This document shows positions 25,114 to 32,975 of a stretch of 52,840 bases of DNA, piece after piece (the stretch's first letter is position 1; the number at the start of each line of letters is the position of its first letter). Both the position numbers and the translations under genes were made by a program. The notes under the pieces were generated by a model. It searched no databases, was not told where the DNA came from, and saw only the letters and a list, made by a program, of their open reading frames with translations. The stretch comes from Methanomicrobia archaeon JdFR-19 (GTDB lineage Archaea > Halobacteriota > Methanosarcinia > DSM-18856 > Methermicoccaceae). The stretch is from positions 1 through 52,840 of the forward strand of contig MTMG01000003.1 in the NCBI GenBank assembly GCA_002010075.1, written 5' to 3'.

Positions 25114-25996
25114 TCTGATCACCTTGTAAAAGCCTGATACTTTTTATGAGGTCTTTTATAACTAACTTGTGATTCTCGACTTCAAGTCTGCTCCTTAGCA
25201 GTCTTAACCCTTCATTGGGGTCCTCAACTAACTTGGGAATCACGCGGGCTGCAGCACGCCTGAGACTTATTGCCTCATCATTCAGCAACTCTGCAATATG
25301 GGGCAAAGCTATTGGGTCGCCGATTCTTGCGAGAGCATACGCACACTCTCTCCGAACGTAAACGCTTGTATCTTTCTTCAGTCTGTCTATTAGAAAACTA
25401 ACTGCACGTGGGTCTTTTAACAATCCGAGACCTTTGGCAGCACTCTTTCGAATGTATCTCGAACCTCCCTCACCCCATCCAACCATTATTCGAGTTGGGA
25501 AAGAGCCGGCAATCTGACCTTCCATGTATGCTGTCCATTTCCTGCCCGGCACAAACAAAGGATGTGCCATATAGCAAACTCTCCTCGGGGGTTTATTGAA
25601 ATTCAGATATTTGACAAAAACATCAAATGCCTCTGGATATCTGTGTTGAGCCAAAGACTCGAGTAAAATCTCCTTCACTATCAGATTCTCTTCGTTTTCA
25701 ATGGCGTCTATCAGTATGCATGAAACTTTCTCTGAGCGTATTTTCCCAAGAGCCTCTGCAGCATATACTCTAACAGCCACTGGATTCGCCCCTATACAGT
25801 CCTTGACGTCAAGAGCCTTGCAAAGAGTGTCGATTGCATTCTCATTGCCAGCCAGAGCCATGTACTTAGCAAGCCATAGGCGCACTACGTATAACTTTGT
25901 CTTGAAGTACTCATGGAATGCATATGGCAAAAGCTTAAACCACCGCTTTACGGTTAGTCTCTGCTCCGTTTCAACGGGTATGACTTCCCCACTCAT
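25106..25996 (-). CDS. HEAT-repeat protein
   Basis: A 296-residue protein of PBS-lyase-type HEAT repeats, seen as recurring 'A.ALGkI....a...Li..l' units: VRVYAAEALGKIRSEKVSCIL, SAAKGLGLLKDPRAVSFLI, YVRRECAYALARIGDPIALPHI and RRAAARVIPKL. Such proteins are scaffolds or act on tetrapyrrole/corrinoid-type partners; here no catalytic residues are evident. I start it at MSGEVIPVETEQ (25996), just after a GAGG ribosome binding site. The open frame from 26038 runs through a terminator hairpin. It heads the HEAT, zinc-ribbon, CBS, ramA series and lies downstream of the permease operon. Confidence 0.85.
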   Translation of the reverse strand: MSGEVIPVETEQRLTVKRWFKLLPYAFHEYFKTKLYVVRLWLAKYMALAGNENAIDTLCKALDVKDCIGANPVAVRVYAAEALGKIRSEKVSCILIDAIENEENLIVKEILLESLAQHRYPEAFDVFVKYLNFNKPPRRVCYMAHPLFVPGRKWTAYMEGQIAGSFPTRIMVGWGEGGSRYIRKSAAKGLGLLKDPRAVSFLIDRLKKDTSVYVRRECAYALARIGDPIALPHIAELLNDEAISLRRAAARVIPKLVEDPNEGLRLLRSRLEVENHKLVIKDLIKSIRLLQGDQNE

Positions 25997-26010
25997 ATGG
26001 TTTTCCTCAC

Positions 26011-26041
26011 AAAAAATGAGAGTGGTCAAGAAGACCACTCA
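26011..26041 (-). terminator. Hairpin terminator after the permease operon
   Basis: GAGTGGTC (26020-26027) pairs with GACCACTC (26033-26040) around a 5-base loop. On the minus strand it is followed by TCATTTTTT. It overlaps the stop codon of the 74-residue gene and would separate the permease operon from the HEAT-repeat gene. Confidence 0.8.
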
Positions 26042-26263
26042 ATACTTTCCTTTCCACTTGCCCTCCTCATAGAACTCGCGAATCCTCTCGTGATACTCCG
26101 ACAGAGACAGCTTCATCAGTATTACGAGTATCACTAGTATGAAGATTGCATACGCTGCCACATACAGTGGGTCTGTTACATAGCTCAGTGGAAGCTCCTC
26201 CTTAGGCACCGGTGGTGCAGGTGGCACCTCAATGTTGAGCAACATTAACGGAATTTTTAGCAT
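26039..26263 (-). CDS. Small single-span membrane protein, 74 residues
   Basis: Not a family I recognise. The N-terminus is mildly hydrophobic and Pro-rich (PPAPPVPKEELP). It is followed by one clear membrane helix (about residues 35-52, YAIFILVILVILMKL) and a charged tail (EYHERIREFYEEGKWKGKY). It is the last gene of the minus-strand permease operon. It starts 9 bases after the 39-residue gene, with GGTGAAAAA before the ATG. Its TGA is part of the terminator stem. Position suggests an accessory subunit of the permease (inference). Confidence 0.72.
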   Translation of the reverse strand: MLKIPLMLLNIEVPPAPPVPKEELPLSYVTDPLYVAAYAIFILVILVILMKLSLSEYHERIREFYEEGKWKGKY

Positions 26264-26272
26264 TTTTTCACC

Positions 26273-26392
26273 TCACGTAAACGACACATGCACGAGCACT
26301 TCACCCCTGATCAGTATCGGTATCAGGAGGAACACGTAGACCACTATCACTATGAAGAGGATGTCAACGATTCTTGCAAACAATCCTGCCAT
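26273..26392 (-). CDS. Tiny membrane protein, 39 residues
   Basis: This frame is too short for ordinary gene finding. ATG 26392 follows GAGGTGAGAAGAA, a strong ribosome binding site, and encodes MAGLFARIVDILFIVIVVYV, then a helix end and a short tail, with a TGA stop. It is essentially one transmembrane helix. The tight spacing (14 bases from the gene before, 9 to the next) and the binding site argue it is real. It is part of the permease operon; no homology recognised. Confidence 0.68.
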   Translation of the reverse strand: MAGLFARIVDILFIVIVVYVFLLIPILIRGEVLVHVSFT

Positions 26393-26406
26393 TTCTTCTC
26401 ACCTCC

Positions 26407-26691
26407 TCACTCCTCTCCAACTATGTCCACATACAGTCTCTCACGGTTCCTTGACAGATGGAGATACACTGCAGTCAGACCTGCTGAGATGAAGATGCCT
26501 TCCAACAGACCCGCAAAGATTATGAGTCCTTTCAGATTTGGATAAAGCGCACTGTCTATCAGTGGAAGGGTAGCAACCCACACGATGATTATGCACATCC
26601 AAAGCATCACGTTCAACGTCACTGTTACGCATGCATCACCCAGCACGAGCTTCCTTAACTTCCTCTTTCTCTCCTCGCCAGTCAGCCTCAT
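26407..26691 (-). CDS. Two-helix membrane protein, 94 residues
   Basis: Basic N-terminus (TGEERKRKLRKL), then two membrane helices (about 22-46 VTLNVMLWMCIIIVWVATLPL and 56-79 IIFAGLLEGIFISAGLTAVYL) and a polar tail. The layout recalls the small DUF485-type partner found beside some solute:Na+ symporters, but I see no decisive motif. The ATG overlaps the permease stop (ATGA), so translation is coupled. Likely a permease subunit or regulator (inference from position). Confidence 0.75.
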   Translation of the reverse strand: MRLTGEERKRKLRKLVLGDACVTVTLNVMLWMCIIIVWVATLPLIDSALYPNLKGLIIFAGLLEGIFISAGLTAVYLHLSRNRERLYVDIVGEE

Positions 26692-28133
26692 TCCTCAATC
26701 ACCTCCCTAAACTCACGGCGTCTGTCTTTGATGTCTGGCCTGTCAGCTGGTACTGGGAACTCGAACACGAACATCTGTCCATGTCTCTCGACCCTCTTCT
26801 TGCTGTAGAACCAGTAGTATGCACCACACACGAGATAGAACACCATTGCTGCTGCGAAGTTAATAGCGTAGCCGAAGAAGAATGCGATCATGGTCAGGAA
26901 CGTAAGAATCAACAGTGTCAATGCAGGTATTGGATGCCATGGCGAAACATACTCTCTCTTGATTGTTCCAAGAGGCCACCTCTTTCTGAAAAGCATTGCA
27001 TCCACTGCCAGTATCCAGTAGCACATGAGACCCGAAGCAATTGAGAATGCAATCACTTGGTCAAGAAGACCACTGAATCCGAACGCTATGGCAAGTGGCA
27101 TTGTCAAGATAACTCCTCTGTACGGACTCTTGTACTTTGGATGCACGCCTGCCCACCATTCGTTAACGAAACCATCTCTCGCCATCGCGAACCAGGAACG
27201 TGAAGCATCGTTTATACACCCGTTCGCACTTGCGAGACACGAGAACAGTGTGCCGATGAACAGTGCGCCAATTATCGTAACCGCACCGGTTGCAAGAGCT
27301 GCATCATACAGTGGATATGCTGAAACACCCATGATGGTCCAGTCCACAAGACGTGTACATGTGAACCATGTGAGTGTTGCACCCACAAGCAGGGTACACA
27401 TACCGGCTACCGTACCCAACGGAACGCCACGTCCAGGTACCCTACACTCTTCAGCAGCCATCGTTGCTCCTTCTATTCCCAGATAATACCAGATACCATA
27501 CTGGAATGCAGCCAATATTCCGACCCATCCATACGGTAGTGTGACATCGTATCCGAGAACCGAACGTACTGGCAGAGTCATATCAAGAATGCTCGATTCT
27601 GTGAATGGTCTGCAGTAGAAGAATATTATGAAGATTGTAACGTAGGCAATGAAAGTGATGATGAAGTTGGTTGTGAGCGTCAGGAACACACCACGATAGT
27701 TCAAGAGCGAGAGTATCGTGACTGTCAACAGAACCCAGAAGAAGAATATCGATTCACCACCAGAAACGTCCTCCATTATTGCACCAATCACAAGAGAGTC
27801 TGCTGCTTCAAGCATAATATATTCCAGAACAACTGCTACACCGACTATCCATGCTGCCATTGGACCCATCAACATCTTTGTCCATTCATATGGACCGCCA
27901 GCCCTTGGCATGGCAGACCCCATCTCAGAGCACACTAACACTAGAGTGATATACAGACAACCGATGAACCAACAAGCAAGAATTGATGCTATCGGTCCGC
28001 CCTTGGCAATTGTGAAGTTCCAACCCATGAACTCTCCCACGAGAACGATGCCTACACCGAGAGCCCAGACGTGGAACGGTCTCAGCACTTTTCTTAATTC
28101 AACCTTTTCTGGCTCTCTCTCTTCTTGTGCCAT
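26688..28133 (-). CDS. APC-family permease, probable methylamine transporter
   Basis: A 481-residue amino acid/polyamine/organocation transporter with about 12 membrane helices. Helix 1 carries WALGVGIVLVGEFMGWNFT (the unwound GxG substrate region), followed by GSAMPRAGGPYEW, a classic APC motif. In Methanosarcina, permeases of this kind sit beside mtm/mtb/mtt genes and are assumed to take up methylamines. The location directly upstream of and divergent from mtmCB gives the same reading here. It is preceded and followed by tiny membrane proteins with overlapping codons. Substrate specificity cannot be read from sequence. Confidence 0.86.
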   Translation of the reverse strand: MAQEEREPEKVELRKVLRPFHVWALGVGIVLVGEFMGWNFTIAKGGPIASILACWFIGCLYITLVLVCSEMGSAMPRAGGPYEWTKMLMGPMAAWIVGVAVVLEYIMLEAADSLVIGAIMEDVSGGESIFFFWVLLTVTILSLLNYRGVFLTLTTNFIITFIAYVTIFIIFFYCRPFTESSILDMTLPVRSVLGYDVTLPYGWVGILAAFQYGIWYYLGIEGATMAAEECRVPGRGVPLGTVAGMCTLLVGATLTWFTCTRLVDWTIMGVSAYPLYDAALATGAVTIIGALFIGTLFSCLASANGCINDASRSWFAMARDGFVNEWWAGVHPKYKSPYRGVILTMPLAIAFGFSGLLDQVIAFSIASGLMCYWILAVDAMLFRKRWPLGTIKREYVSPWHPIPALTLLILTFLTMIAFFFGYAINFAAAMVFYLVCGAYYWFYSKKRVERHGQMFVFEFPVPADRPDIKDRRREFREVIEE

Positions 28134-28279
28134 TACTCCTCACTCCCCCCAAAAGCTTCGCTTTCGATCACTTCTTCGGCATACTCGCGCTGGATCTTTA
28201 TAAAATCATAAACCATCCAGCCAATTATGAGGAAAGCAACTGCTCCGGCACCAAAACTCAAGGCTACCCAAAAGTTCAA
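28133..28279 (-). CDS. Tiny membrane protein preceding permease 1, 48 residues
   Basis: TTG 28279 follows GAGAGGAGGTGAAATAA, a very strong ribosome binding site. The product begins MNFWVALSFGAGAVAFLIIG, a single membrane helix, and has an acidic cytoplasmic tail. Its TAA shares its last A with the permease ATG (TAATG), so the two are translationally coupled. The second permease in the window also follows a tiny single-helix protein, which supports a functional pairing. Unknown family. Confidence 0.72.
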   Translation of the reverse strand: MNFWVALSFGAGAVAFLIIGWMVYDFIKIQREYAEEVIESEAFGGSEE

Positions 28280-28323
28280 TTATTTCACCTCCTCTCCCTT
28301 ATTCTCCTTCCCTTAACATAGGG

Positions 28324-28345
28324 AAAAATGGGGGATATTACCCCC
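28324..28345 (-). terminator. Terminator-like hairpin in the leader of the permease operon
   Basis: On the minus strand this reads GGGGG-TAATAT-CCCCC-ATTTTT, a hairpin with a U tract, 45 bases before the TTG of the 48-residue gene. It is the exact reverse complement of 30519-30540, the terminator after mtmB. On the minus strand it could attenuate the permease operon if transcription starts upstream of it. It may equally stop antisense transcription. Confidence 0.6.
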
Positions 28346-28417
28346 GCTTGCCCTCAAAAAAATTAAATTAACATAAAAAATAATTGACATATTATTAAAA
28401 TAGAAAAAAATTAAATA

Positions 28418-28433
28418 CGAAAAGATTAACATG
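28418..28433 (+). promoter_or_regulatory. Candidate shared box upstream of mtmC
   Basis: CGAAAAGATTAACATG resembles CGAAAAATTTTTGCACG (30633-30649) and CGAAAAGTTTTTACACA (from 30702) upstream of mtbC. It could be a regulator site common to both operons. Based on three occurrences by eye. Confidence 0.35.
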
Positions 28434-28440
28434 TAAAATT

Positions 28441-28462
28441 GTTAACAACCTAAGGTGTTAAC
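28441..28462 (+). promoter_or_regulatory. Palindrome in the mtmC leader
   Basis: GTTAACA-ACCTAAGG-TGTTAAC: 7-base inverted arms around an 8-base centre that itself holds CCTAAGG. It ends 21 bases before the mtmC start. It could be an operator or an RNA hairpin close to the ribosome binding site (CTAAGGAGGAGG). Confidence 0.5.
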
Positions 28463-28483
28463 AGCTAAGGAGGAGGTAAAAAC

Positions 28484-29131
28484 GTGGCGTCAAAGGAAGA
28501 GATTTTAGAGAATTTGAAAAAGGCTGTGGAGACCTTCGATGTTGAGTTGGCAAAGAAGAGTGCCCAAGATGCACTCGATGCCGGAATTGACCCCGCCGAG
28601 GCAATTGAGAGCGGGCTTGCAAAGGGTATGGACACTGTTGGAGACCTTTTCGACAAAGGACAGCTGTTCCTACCACAGGTGATGCTGGCTGCTGAAGCCA
28701 TGACAGAAGCGTTGAAGATTCTCGAGCCAGCGATGGCTGAAAAAGGAGAATCATCGTGGAGAGGCACAATCGTCATGGGAACTGTCGAAGGAGACATCCA
28801 CGAGATTGGAAGAAATGTGGTCGCAGCAATGTTGAGAGGTGCAGGATACAACATAATAACGGTTGGTAGAGACTGTCCAGCAGACAACTTCGTTGAGGCA
28901 GCAAAGGAACACAACGCAGACATCATTGGTGCATCCGCACTTATGACAACAACAATGCCCGGCCAGAAAGACATAGTTGACGCAGTGAAGGCAGAGGGTC
29001 TGAATGTTAAGACACTCTTTGGCGGTGCCCCTGTAACAGAGGAGTGGGTAAAGGAAATTGGAGGAGACCTGTACGCAGCAAACGCCGCAGAAGCAGTAAA
29101 AGTTGTAAATAAAGCTATGGAGGGGAAGTAA
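28484..29131 (+). CDS. mtmC: MtmC, monomethylamine corrinoid protein
   Basis: MtmC carries the methyl group from monomethylamine on its cobalt corrinoid to the coenzyme M methyltransferase MtbA. The 215 residues have an N-terminal four-helix cap (about 1-85) and a Rossmann B12 domain. In the latter, EGDIHEIG (Asp104-x-His106-x-x-Gly109) provides the lower axial His, SALMTTTM (151-158) binds the nucleotide tail, and LFGGAPV follows. I call it MtmC because mtmB starts with no gap after its TAA. The start is GTG 28484 behind AAGGAGGAGG. The upstream region is AT-rich with a palindrome. Confidence 0.93.
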   Translation: MASKEEILENLKKAVETFDVELAKKSAQDALDAGIDPAEAIESGLAKGMDTVGDLFDKGQLFLPQVMLAAEAMTEALKILEPAMAEKGESSWRGTIVMGTVEGDIHEIGRNVVAAMLRGAGYNIITVGRDCPADNFVEAAKEHNADIIGASALMTTTMPGQKDIVDAVKAEGLNVKTLFGGAPVTEEWVKEIGGDLYAANAAEAVKVVNKAMEGK

Positions 29132-30517
29132 ATGGTGGCTGAGAGAGTTTTGAATGTTTGGGAGGCATATGAGAGATCCATAAAGGGTCCAAAGGTTGAT
29201 GAGACCGAATGGGACTTCAAGATTGTGCCTCAGACTGCAGCGAAGATGAAGAAAGAATATGACATTGAGTTCACTGAGGAGATAATACCAACGGACAAGG
29301 AACTCATTGACAACCTCTTCCAGGCTGGTTTGATGATGCTGGTTGAGGCAGGCATTTACAACATTGACACCAACCGTGTGATAAAGGTGACAGAGGACGA
29401 AGTTTTAGAAGGTGTTAAAAGAGCTCCAAGAAAGTTGATACTTGGAGAATATCGTGATGCAGTTGAGATGGCACAGAGGAAAGGAAACCCCTCATTCCAC
29501 CCAATTGTTCAGGGTGGTCCAACTGGTGCGCCAGTATCTGAGGATGTTTTCATCCCTCTGCACCAGAGCTATGCTCAGGAAGCCATCGTTGACACAATAG
29601 TCAACGGTGTCATGAGCACAATTGAAGGACATCCTGCAAAGACAGGAACTCCATGGGAGATCAAAGGAACCATTATGGAGCTAAGGTATGTGCGTGAGGC
29701 TTGTGCGAGAGCTGGAAGGCCATACATGGCAATTTAGGCACCTGAGACCCCACTGTCACCACAGGGACGTATTGCTGGTGACTTGCTTGGGTGTCTGAGG
29801 CCATGTGATAGCCACGAGATGTCCCAGCTCAACGAGCTCAAGATAGACAACGGCGGACTGAACATGGTGGCTGGATGGGTTATGAACGGTGACATCATCA
29901 TGATCGAGCAGATGCCGATCATCGGTGGCTATGCAGGGGGAGTTGAGGAGACCACGATTTGTAACGTGGCTACACACTTGGCAACCTTCGCTTTGTACAA
30001 CGGAAGCTACCATCTGGACGGACCGGTCCACGTGAGATGGGGAATCACAACAGCCAGAGAGACTCTCCAGTGTGCAGGACACGCTGCTGCCGCAATCGAC
30101 GCAAACACCAACTGCTTGACAGCCAACCAGTACTATCCAATTGCAGGACCATGCACAGAGATGTGTCTCTTGGAGACCGCAGCTCAAGCAATCACAGACA
30201 CTGGCAGTGGTAGAGAACTCATGTCTGGTTCTGCTTCTGCAAAGGGTGTTGCACTTGACATGACCACAGGTATGGAAGCAAGGATGATGGGTGAGGCTGC
30301 TGCTGGTGTGGCGGGAATGCCTATTGACAAAGTCAACGAGATACTGGACAACCTCATAAAGATGTATGAGGCGAACTACGCCACCGCACCCAAGGGCAAG
30401 AGATTCCAGGACTGCTATGATGTGAAGACAATCACACCAACCCAGGAGTACATCGAGGTGTACGACAAAGCCAAGGAGAAACTCGAAGACTTGGGTGTCA
30501 AGATGAAATGGTGTTAA
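29132..30517 (+). CDS. mtmB: MtmB, monomethylamine methyltransferase (Pyl at codon 202)
   Basis: MtmB transfers the methyl group of monomethylamine to Co(I)-MtmC. TAG at codon 202 (29735-29737) falls in GRPYMAI-TAG-APETPLSPQG, matching the Pyl position of Methanosarcina MtmB (202). Downstream sequence is fully conserved: SHEMSQLNELKID, QMPIIGGYAGGVEETTI, WHLDGPVH-like YHLDGPVHVRWG, GPCTEMCLLE, FQDCYDVKTITPTQEYIEVY. Full length is 461 residues with a TAA stop. A caller using the standard code would split it at 29737. It starts immediately after the mtmC stop. A GC-rich hairpin with a T tract follows the gene. Confidence 0.97.
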
Positions 30518-30518
30518 T

Positions 30519-30540
30519 GGGGGTAATATCCCCCATTTTT
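30519..30540 (+). terminator. Terminator after mtmB
   Basis: GGGGG-TAATAT-CCCCC-ATTTTT begins 2 bases after the mtmB stop. Five G-C pairs and a T tract make a good intrinsic-type terminator. It is an exact reverse complement of 28324-28345. Confidence 0.8.
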
Positions 30541-30583
30541 ATTCTTTGTTGCTTATATTAATATTCGTCATGAACTTTAATTA

Positions 30584-30722
30584 AAAATAAAATAATTTTT
30601 AGATAACAAATAAAAATTTTATTTCCCAAAATCGAAAAATTTTTGCACGATTGAAAATAAAATAACTTTTAGATAATGAGTAAAAACTTTATTTAAAAAA
30701 GCGAAAAGTTTTTACACAATCG
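30584..30722 (+). repeat. Two tandem ~70-bp direct repeats upstream of mtbC
   Basis: Unit 1 (30584-30653) and unit 2 (30654-30722) are imperfect copies, both running AAAATAAAATAA-TTTTAGATAA-...-TAAAAA-TTTATTT-...-CGAAAA-TTTTT-CAC. They are very AT-rich, contain TATA-like TTTATTT stretches, and fill the gap between the mtmB terminator and mtbC. They probably hold the mtbC promoter and duplicated regulator sites (inference). Confidence 0.72.
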
Positions 30723-30752
30723 TTTATGAACATAGAAATTGGAGGTGACTCC

Positions 30753-31397
30753 ATGGGAAAGGAGGAACTTTTGAAAGCAGTTGAAGACGCATTAATAAAA
30801 CTTGATGAAGGAGCACTGATGAAGGCTTGCGACGACGCTTTGGCTGGCGGGGTTGAACCGCTGGAAATCATCGAGAAGGCACTGACCAACGCAATGACAA
30901 CGATTGGAGACCTTTTTGAGAAGGGTAAGATGTTCTTACCACAGATAATGGTAGCCGCAGATATTATGAAGAAGGCTACTGCAAAGCTTGAGGAGAAGAT
31001 TCCAGCAGACCAGAAACCAGAGAAATTGGGCACATATGTCATTGGAACTGTCGAGGGTGACGTTCATGACATAGGTAAGGGTGTTGTCGCAACCTTGCTG
31101 AAGGTGAATGGATTTGATGTGTATGATGTGGGCAGAGACACACCACTTCAGAACTTTGTGGACAAGGCAAAGGAAGTCAATGCGGACATTGTGGGGGCAT
31201 CAGCTCTCATGACAACAACAATGGTTGGTCAGAAGGAACTCATTGAATTGCTGAAGAAGGAAGGTCTCACCTGCAAGACGATGATAGGCGGTGCAGCCCC
31301 AACTGCAAGATGGGCTGAGAAGATAGGCGCAGACGCTTACGCTGAGAATGCAACTGAAGCTGTCGAAGTTGCCAAAAAACTTGTAGGTGCAGAATAA
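30753..31397 (+). CDS. mtbC: MtbC, dimethylamine corrinoid protein
   Basis: MtbC is the methyl-accepting corrinoid protein for dimethylamine. The 214 residues repeat the MtmC plan: N-terminal helical cap, then EGDVHDIG (Asp103-x-His105-x-x-Gly108), ASALMTTTMVGQ and MIGGAAPT. Assignment to the dimethylamine system rests on the mtbB gene directly downstream. I start it at MGKEELLKAV (30753), 7 bases after GGAGGTG; an upstream ATG at 30726 in the AT-rich leader lacks a site. The stop is TAA. Confidence 0.92.
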   Translation: MGKEELLKAVEDALIKLDEGALMKACDDALAGGVEPLEIIEKALTNAMTTIGDLFEKGKMFLPQIMVAADIMKKATAKLEEKIPADQKPEKLGTYVIGTVEGDVHDIGKGVVATLLKVNGFDVYDVGRDTPLQNFVDKAKEVNADIVGASALMTTTMVGQKELIELLKKEGLTCKTMIGGAAPTARWAEKIGADAYAENATEAVEVAKKLVGAE

Positions 31398-31412
31398 AGG
31401 GGGTGTTTGAAG

Positions 31413-32807
31413 ATGGAGTATTATTGCCGTCTAGGCGATGGACACTTGATAAAAATGACAAAAGAAGATATGAAGAACTCCATCGAGGCAGGTACGAATG
31501 ATGCTGCTGAGAGGGGTGAGATTCCAGCCCTGACAGATGACGAGCAGGAATTTCTTTTGGATATAATGTGCAACCCACAGAAAAACGTCTCTGTGGAGCC
31601 TGGTAACGAGATCGTGGTCACACATGACATCGGAACCATAAGGATTGATGGAGACCAGGGTAACAGTGGTGTTGGTATTCCGGTGAGTAGACTTGCAGGT
31701 ATTCTCATTCACGAGAGGGCATTTGGTACTGACACAATGGAGCTCGGACACATAGACTACTCGTTCAAGCCAGTTAAACCAATCATCTTCCAAGAGCAGC
31801 AGACCGTTGAGAGGGTGAACCTGCTCGCAACCATATTGGTGCTTTATGGTGCAATGCCAAACTTGGGTCTGTACTACTATCCAGACGGACCATTCAACAA
31901 CCCGTCTGAGCGTTTCCAGGCTGGTGATGTGGCAGGCGCTCTTGAAGCTCAGGAGAAGGCTGCAGAGCATGCTCACAGAGACATGGTTTACATCATGAAG
32001 AATCTCTGGGATGTTGGTTGTGAGGGAGTCAACTTTGACACCACGGCAGCTGCTGGAGATGCTGACTTCTACGCCACATTGATGGCTACAGAGGAACTGA
32101 AGAGAGACACAGGACTCGTCGTCGAGATGGGAATGGCTGCAGAAAACGTGATAGGAATTCACGGAAGCATCGAGTACAAAGGCATGAGACTCGCTGGTCT
32201 CTATCCACACGAGCAGGTGAAGGTTGCCGAGAAGGCAGGTGTGGATGTGTTCGGTCCAGTCGTGAACACTAACACAAGCAGAGACATGGCATGGAACATG
32301 GCAAGAGCAGTTACTTTTGTGAAAGCATGTGTTGAAGCTTCAGACATCCCAATCCATGTGAACATGGGTATGGGTGTCGGTGGCACGCCAATGTTCGAGA
32401 CACCAGCAACAGACATGGTAACCAGAGCTTCCAAGGCAATGGCTGAGGTTGCCAAGGTAGACGGAATTTAGATCGGAGTCGGAGACCCAATGGGCATGCC
32501 AATTGCCCACGTTATGGCGTCTGGTATGCAGGGTATCAGGGCTGCAGGAGACCTTGTTGCAAGGATGCAGTTTGCCAAGCGCATGAGGCTCAAGGAGGCA
32601 AAGGAATACGTTGCCAAGAAACTTGGTGTGGACGTGATCGAGCTTGTTGATGTTGAGGTTATGCGCAACCTGAGAGAGGAGCTTGACATAGGCGTTGTGA
32701 CATCTGTACCTGGAGCTGCAACTGGTATCGAGGCAAAAGCGAGAATAGCTGAATTACTCGGCATACCAATTGCCCCAGTCGAGAGGCTCAAGTCTAAATT
32801 GGAGTGA
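31413..32807 (+). CDS. mtbB: MtbB, dimethylamine methyltransferase (Pyl at codon 353)
   Basis: MtbB moves one methyl group from dimethylamine to MtbC, leaving monomethylamine for MtmB. Matching features are [78 protein letters not shown], and [16 protein letters not shown] at codon 353 (32469-32471) lies in [27 protein letters not shown], the known Pyl context. The protein is 464 residues; the M. barkeri enzyme has 467 with Pyl356. I use ATG 31413 rather than TTG 31407 because of spacing from AAAGGGGG. The stop TGA is inside a hairpin. Confidence 0.97.
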
Positions 32808-32832
32808 TGCCCTTTTGGGCATCTATTATTTA
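32806..32832 (+). terminator. Hairpin at the end of mtbB
   Basis: GATGCCC-TTTT-GGGCATC (32806-32823) overlaps the mtbB stop and is followed by TATTATTTATT. It is a weak to moderate terminator, so it may allow partial read-through into the tiny membrane gene and permease 2. Confidence 0.65.
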
Positions 32833-32846
32833 TTGGGGGGGTACAA

Positions 32847-32957
32847 ATGGTCGAAGTACAACCAGAAGGCTCAAAAGAGATGTGGATGATTTATTTGATG
32901 ATAGCTGTGGGCTTCCTTGCCATAATTATACTCCAAGCACTAGCATCATCTGCCTAA
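32847..32957 (+). CDS. Tiny membrane protein preceding permease 2, 36 residues
   Basis: ATG 32847 follows GGGGGGGTACAA. The product begins MVEVQPEGSKEMWMIYLMIA and is one membrane helix with a short polar N-terminus, ending ALASSA with a TAA stop. It lies 18 bases before permease 2, with GGAGAGGAGG between. It resembles the 48-residue protein before permease 1 only in size, single helix and position, not clearly in sequence. Confidence 0.68.
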   Translation: MVEVQPEGSKEMWMIYLMIAVGFLAIIILQALASSA

Positions 32958-32975
32958 GGAGAGGAGGAAGTAAAA

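Noticed and set aside
28465-29220. Minus-strand frame opposite mtmC
   Set aside because: A shadow: Ser/Pro-rich translation with no recognisable pattern, fully inside mtmC and the start of mtmB.
31431-32210. Long minus-strand frame opposite mtbB
   Set aside because: It is a shadow of a highly expressed gene with biased codons; no domain or ribosome site.
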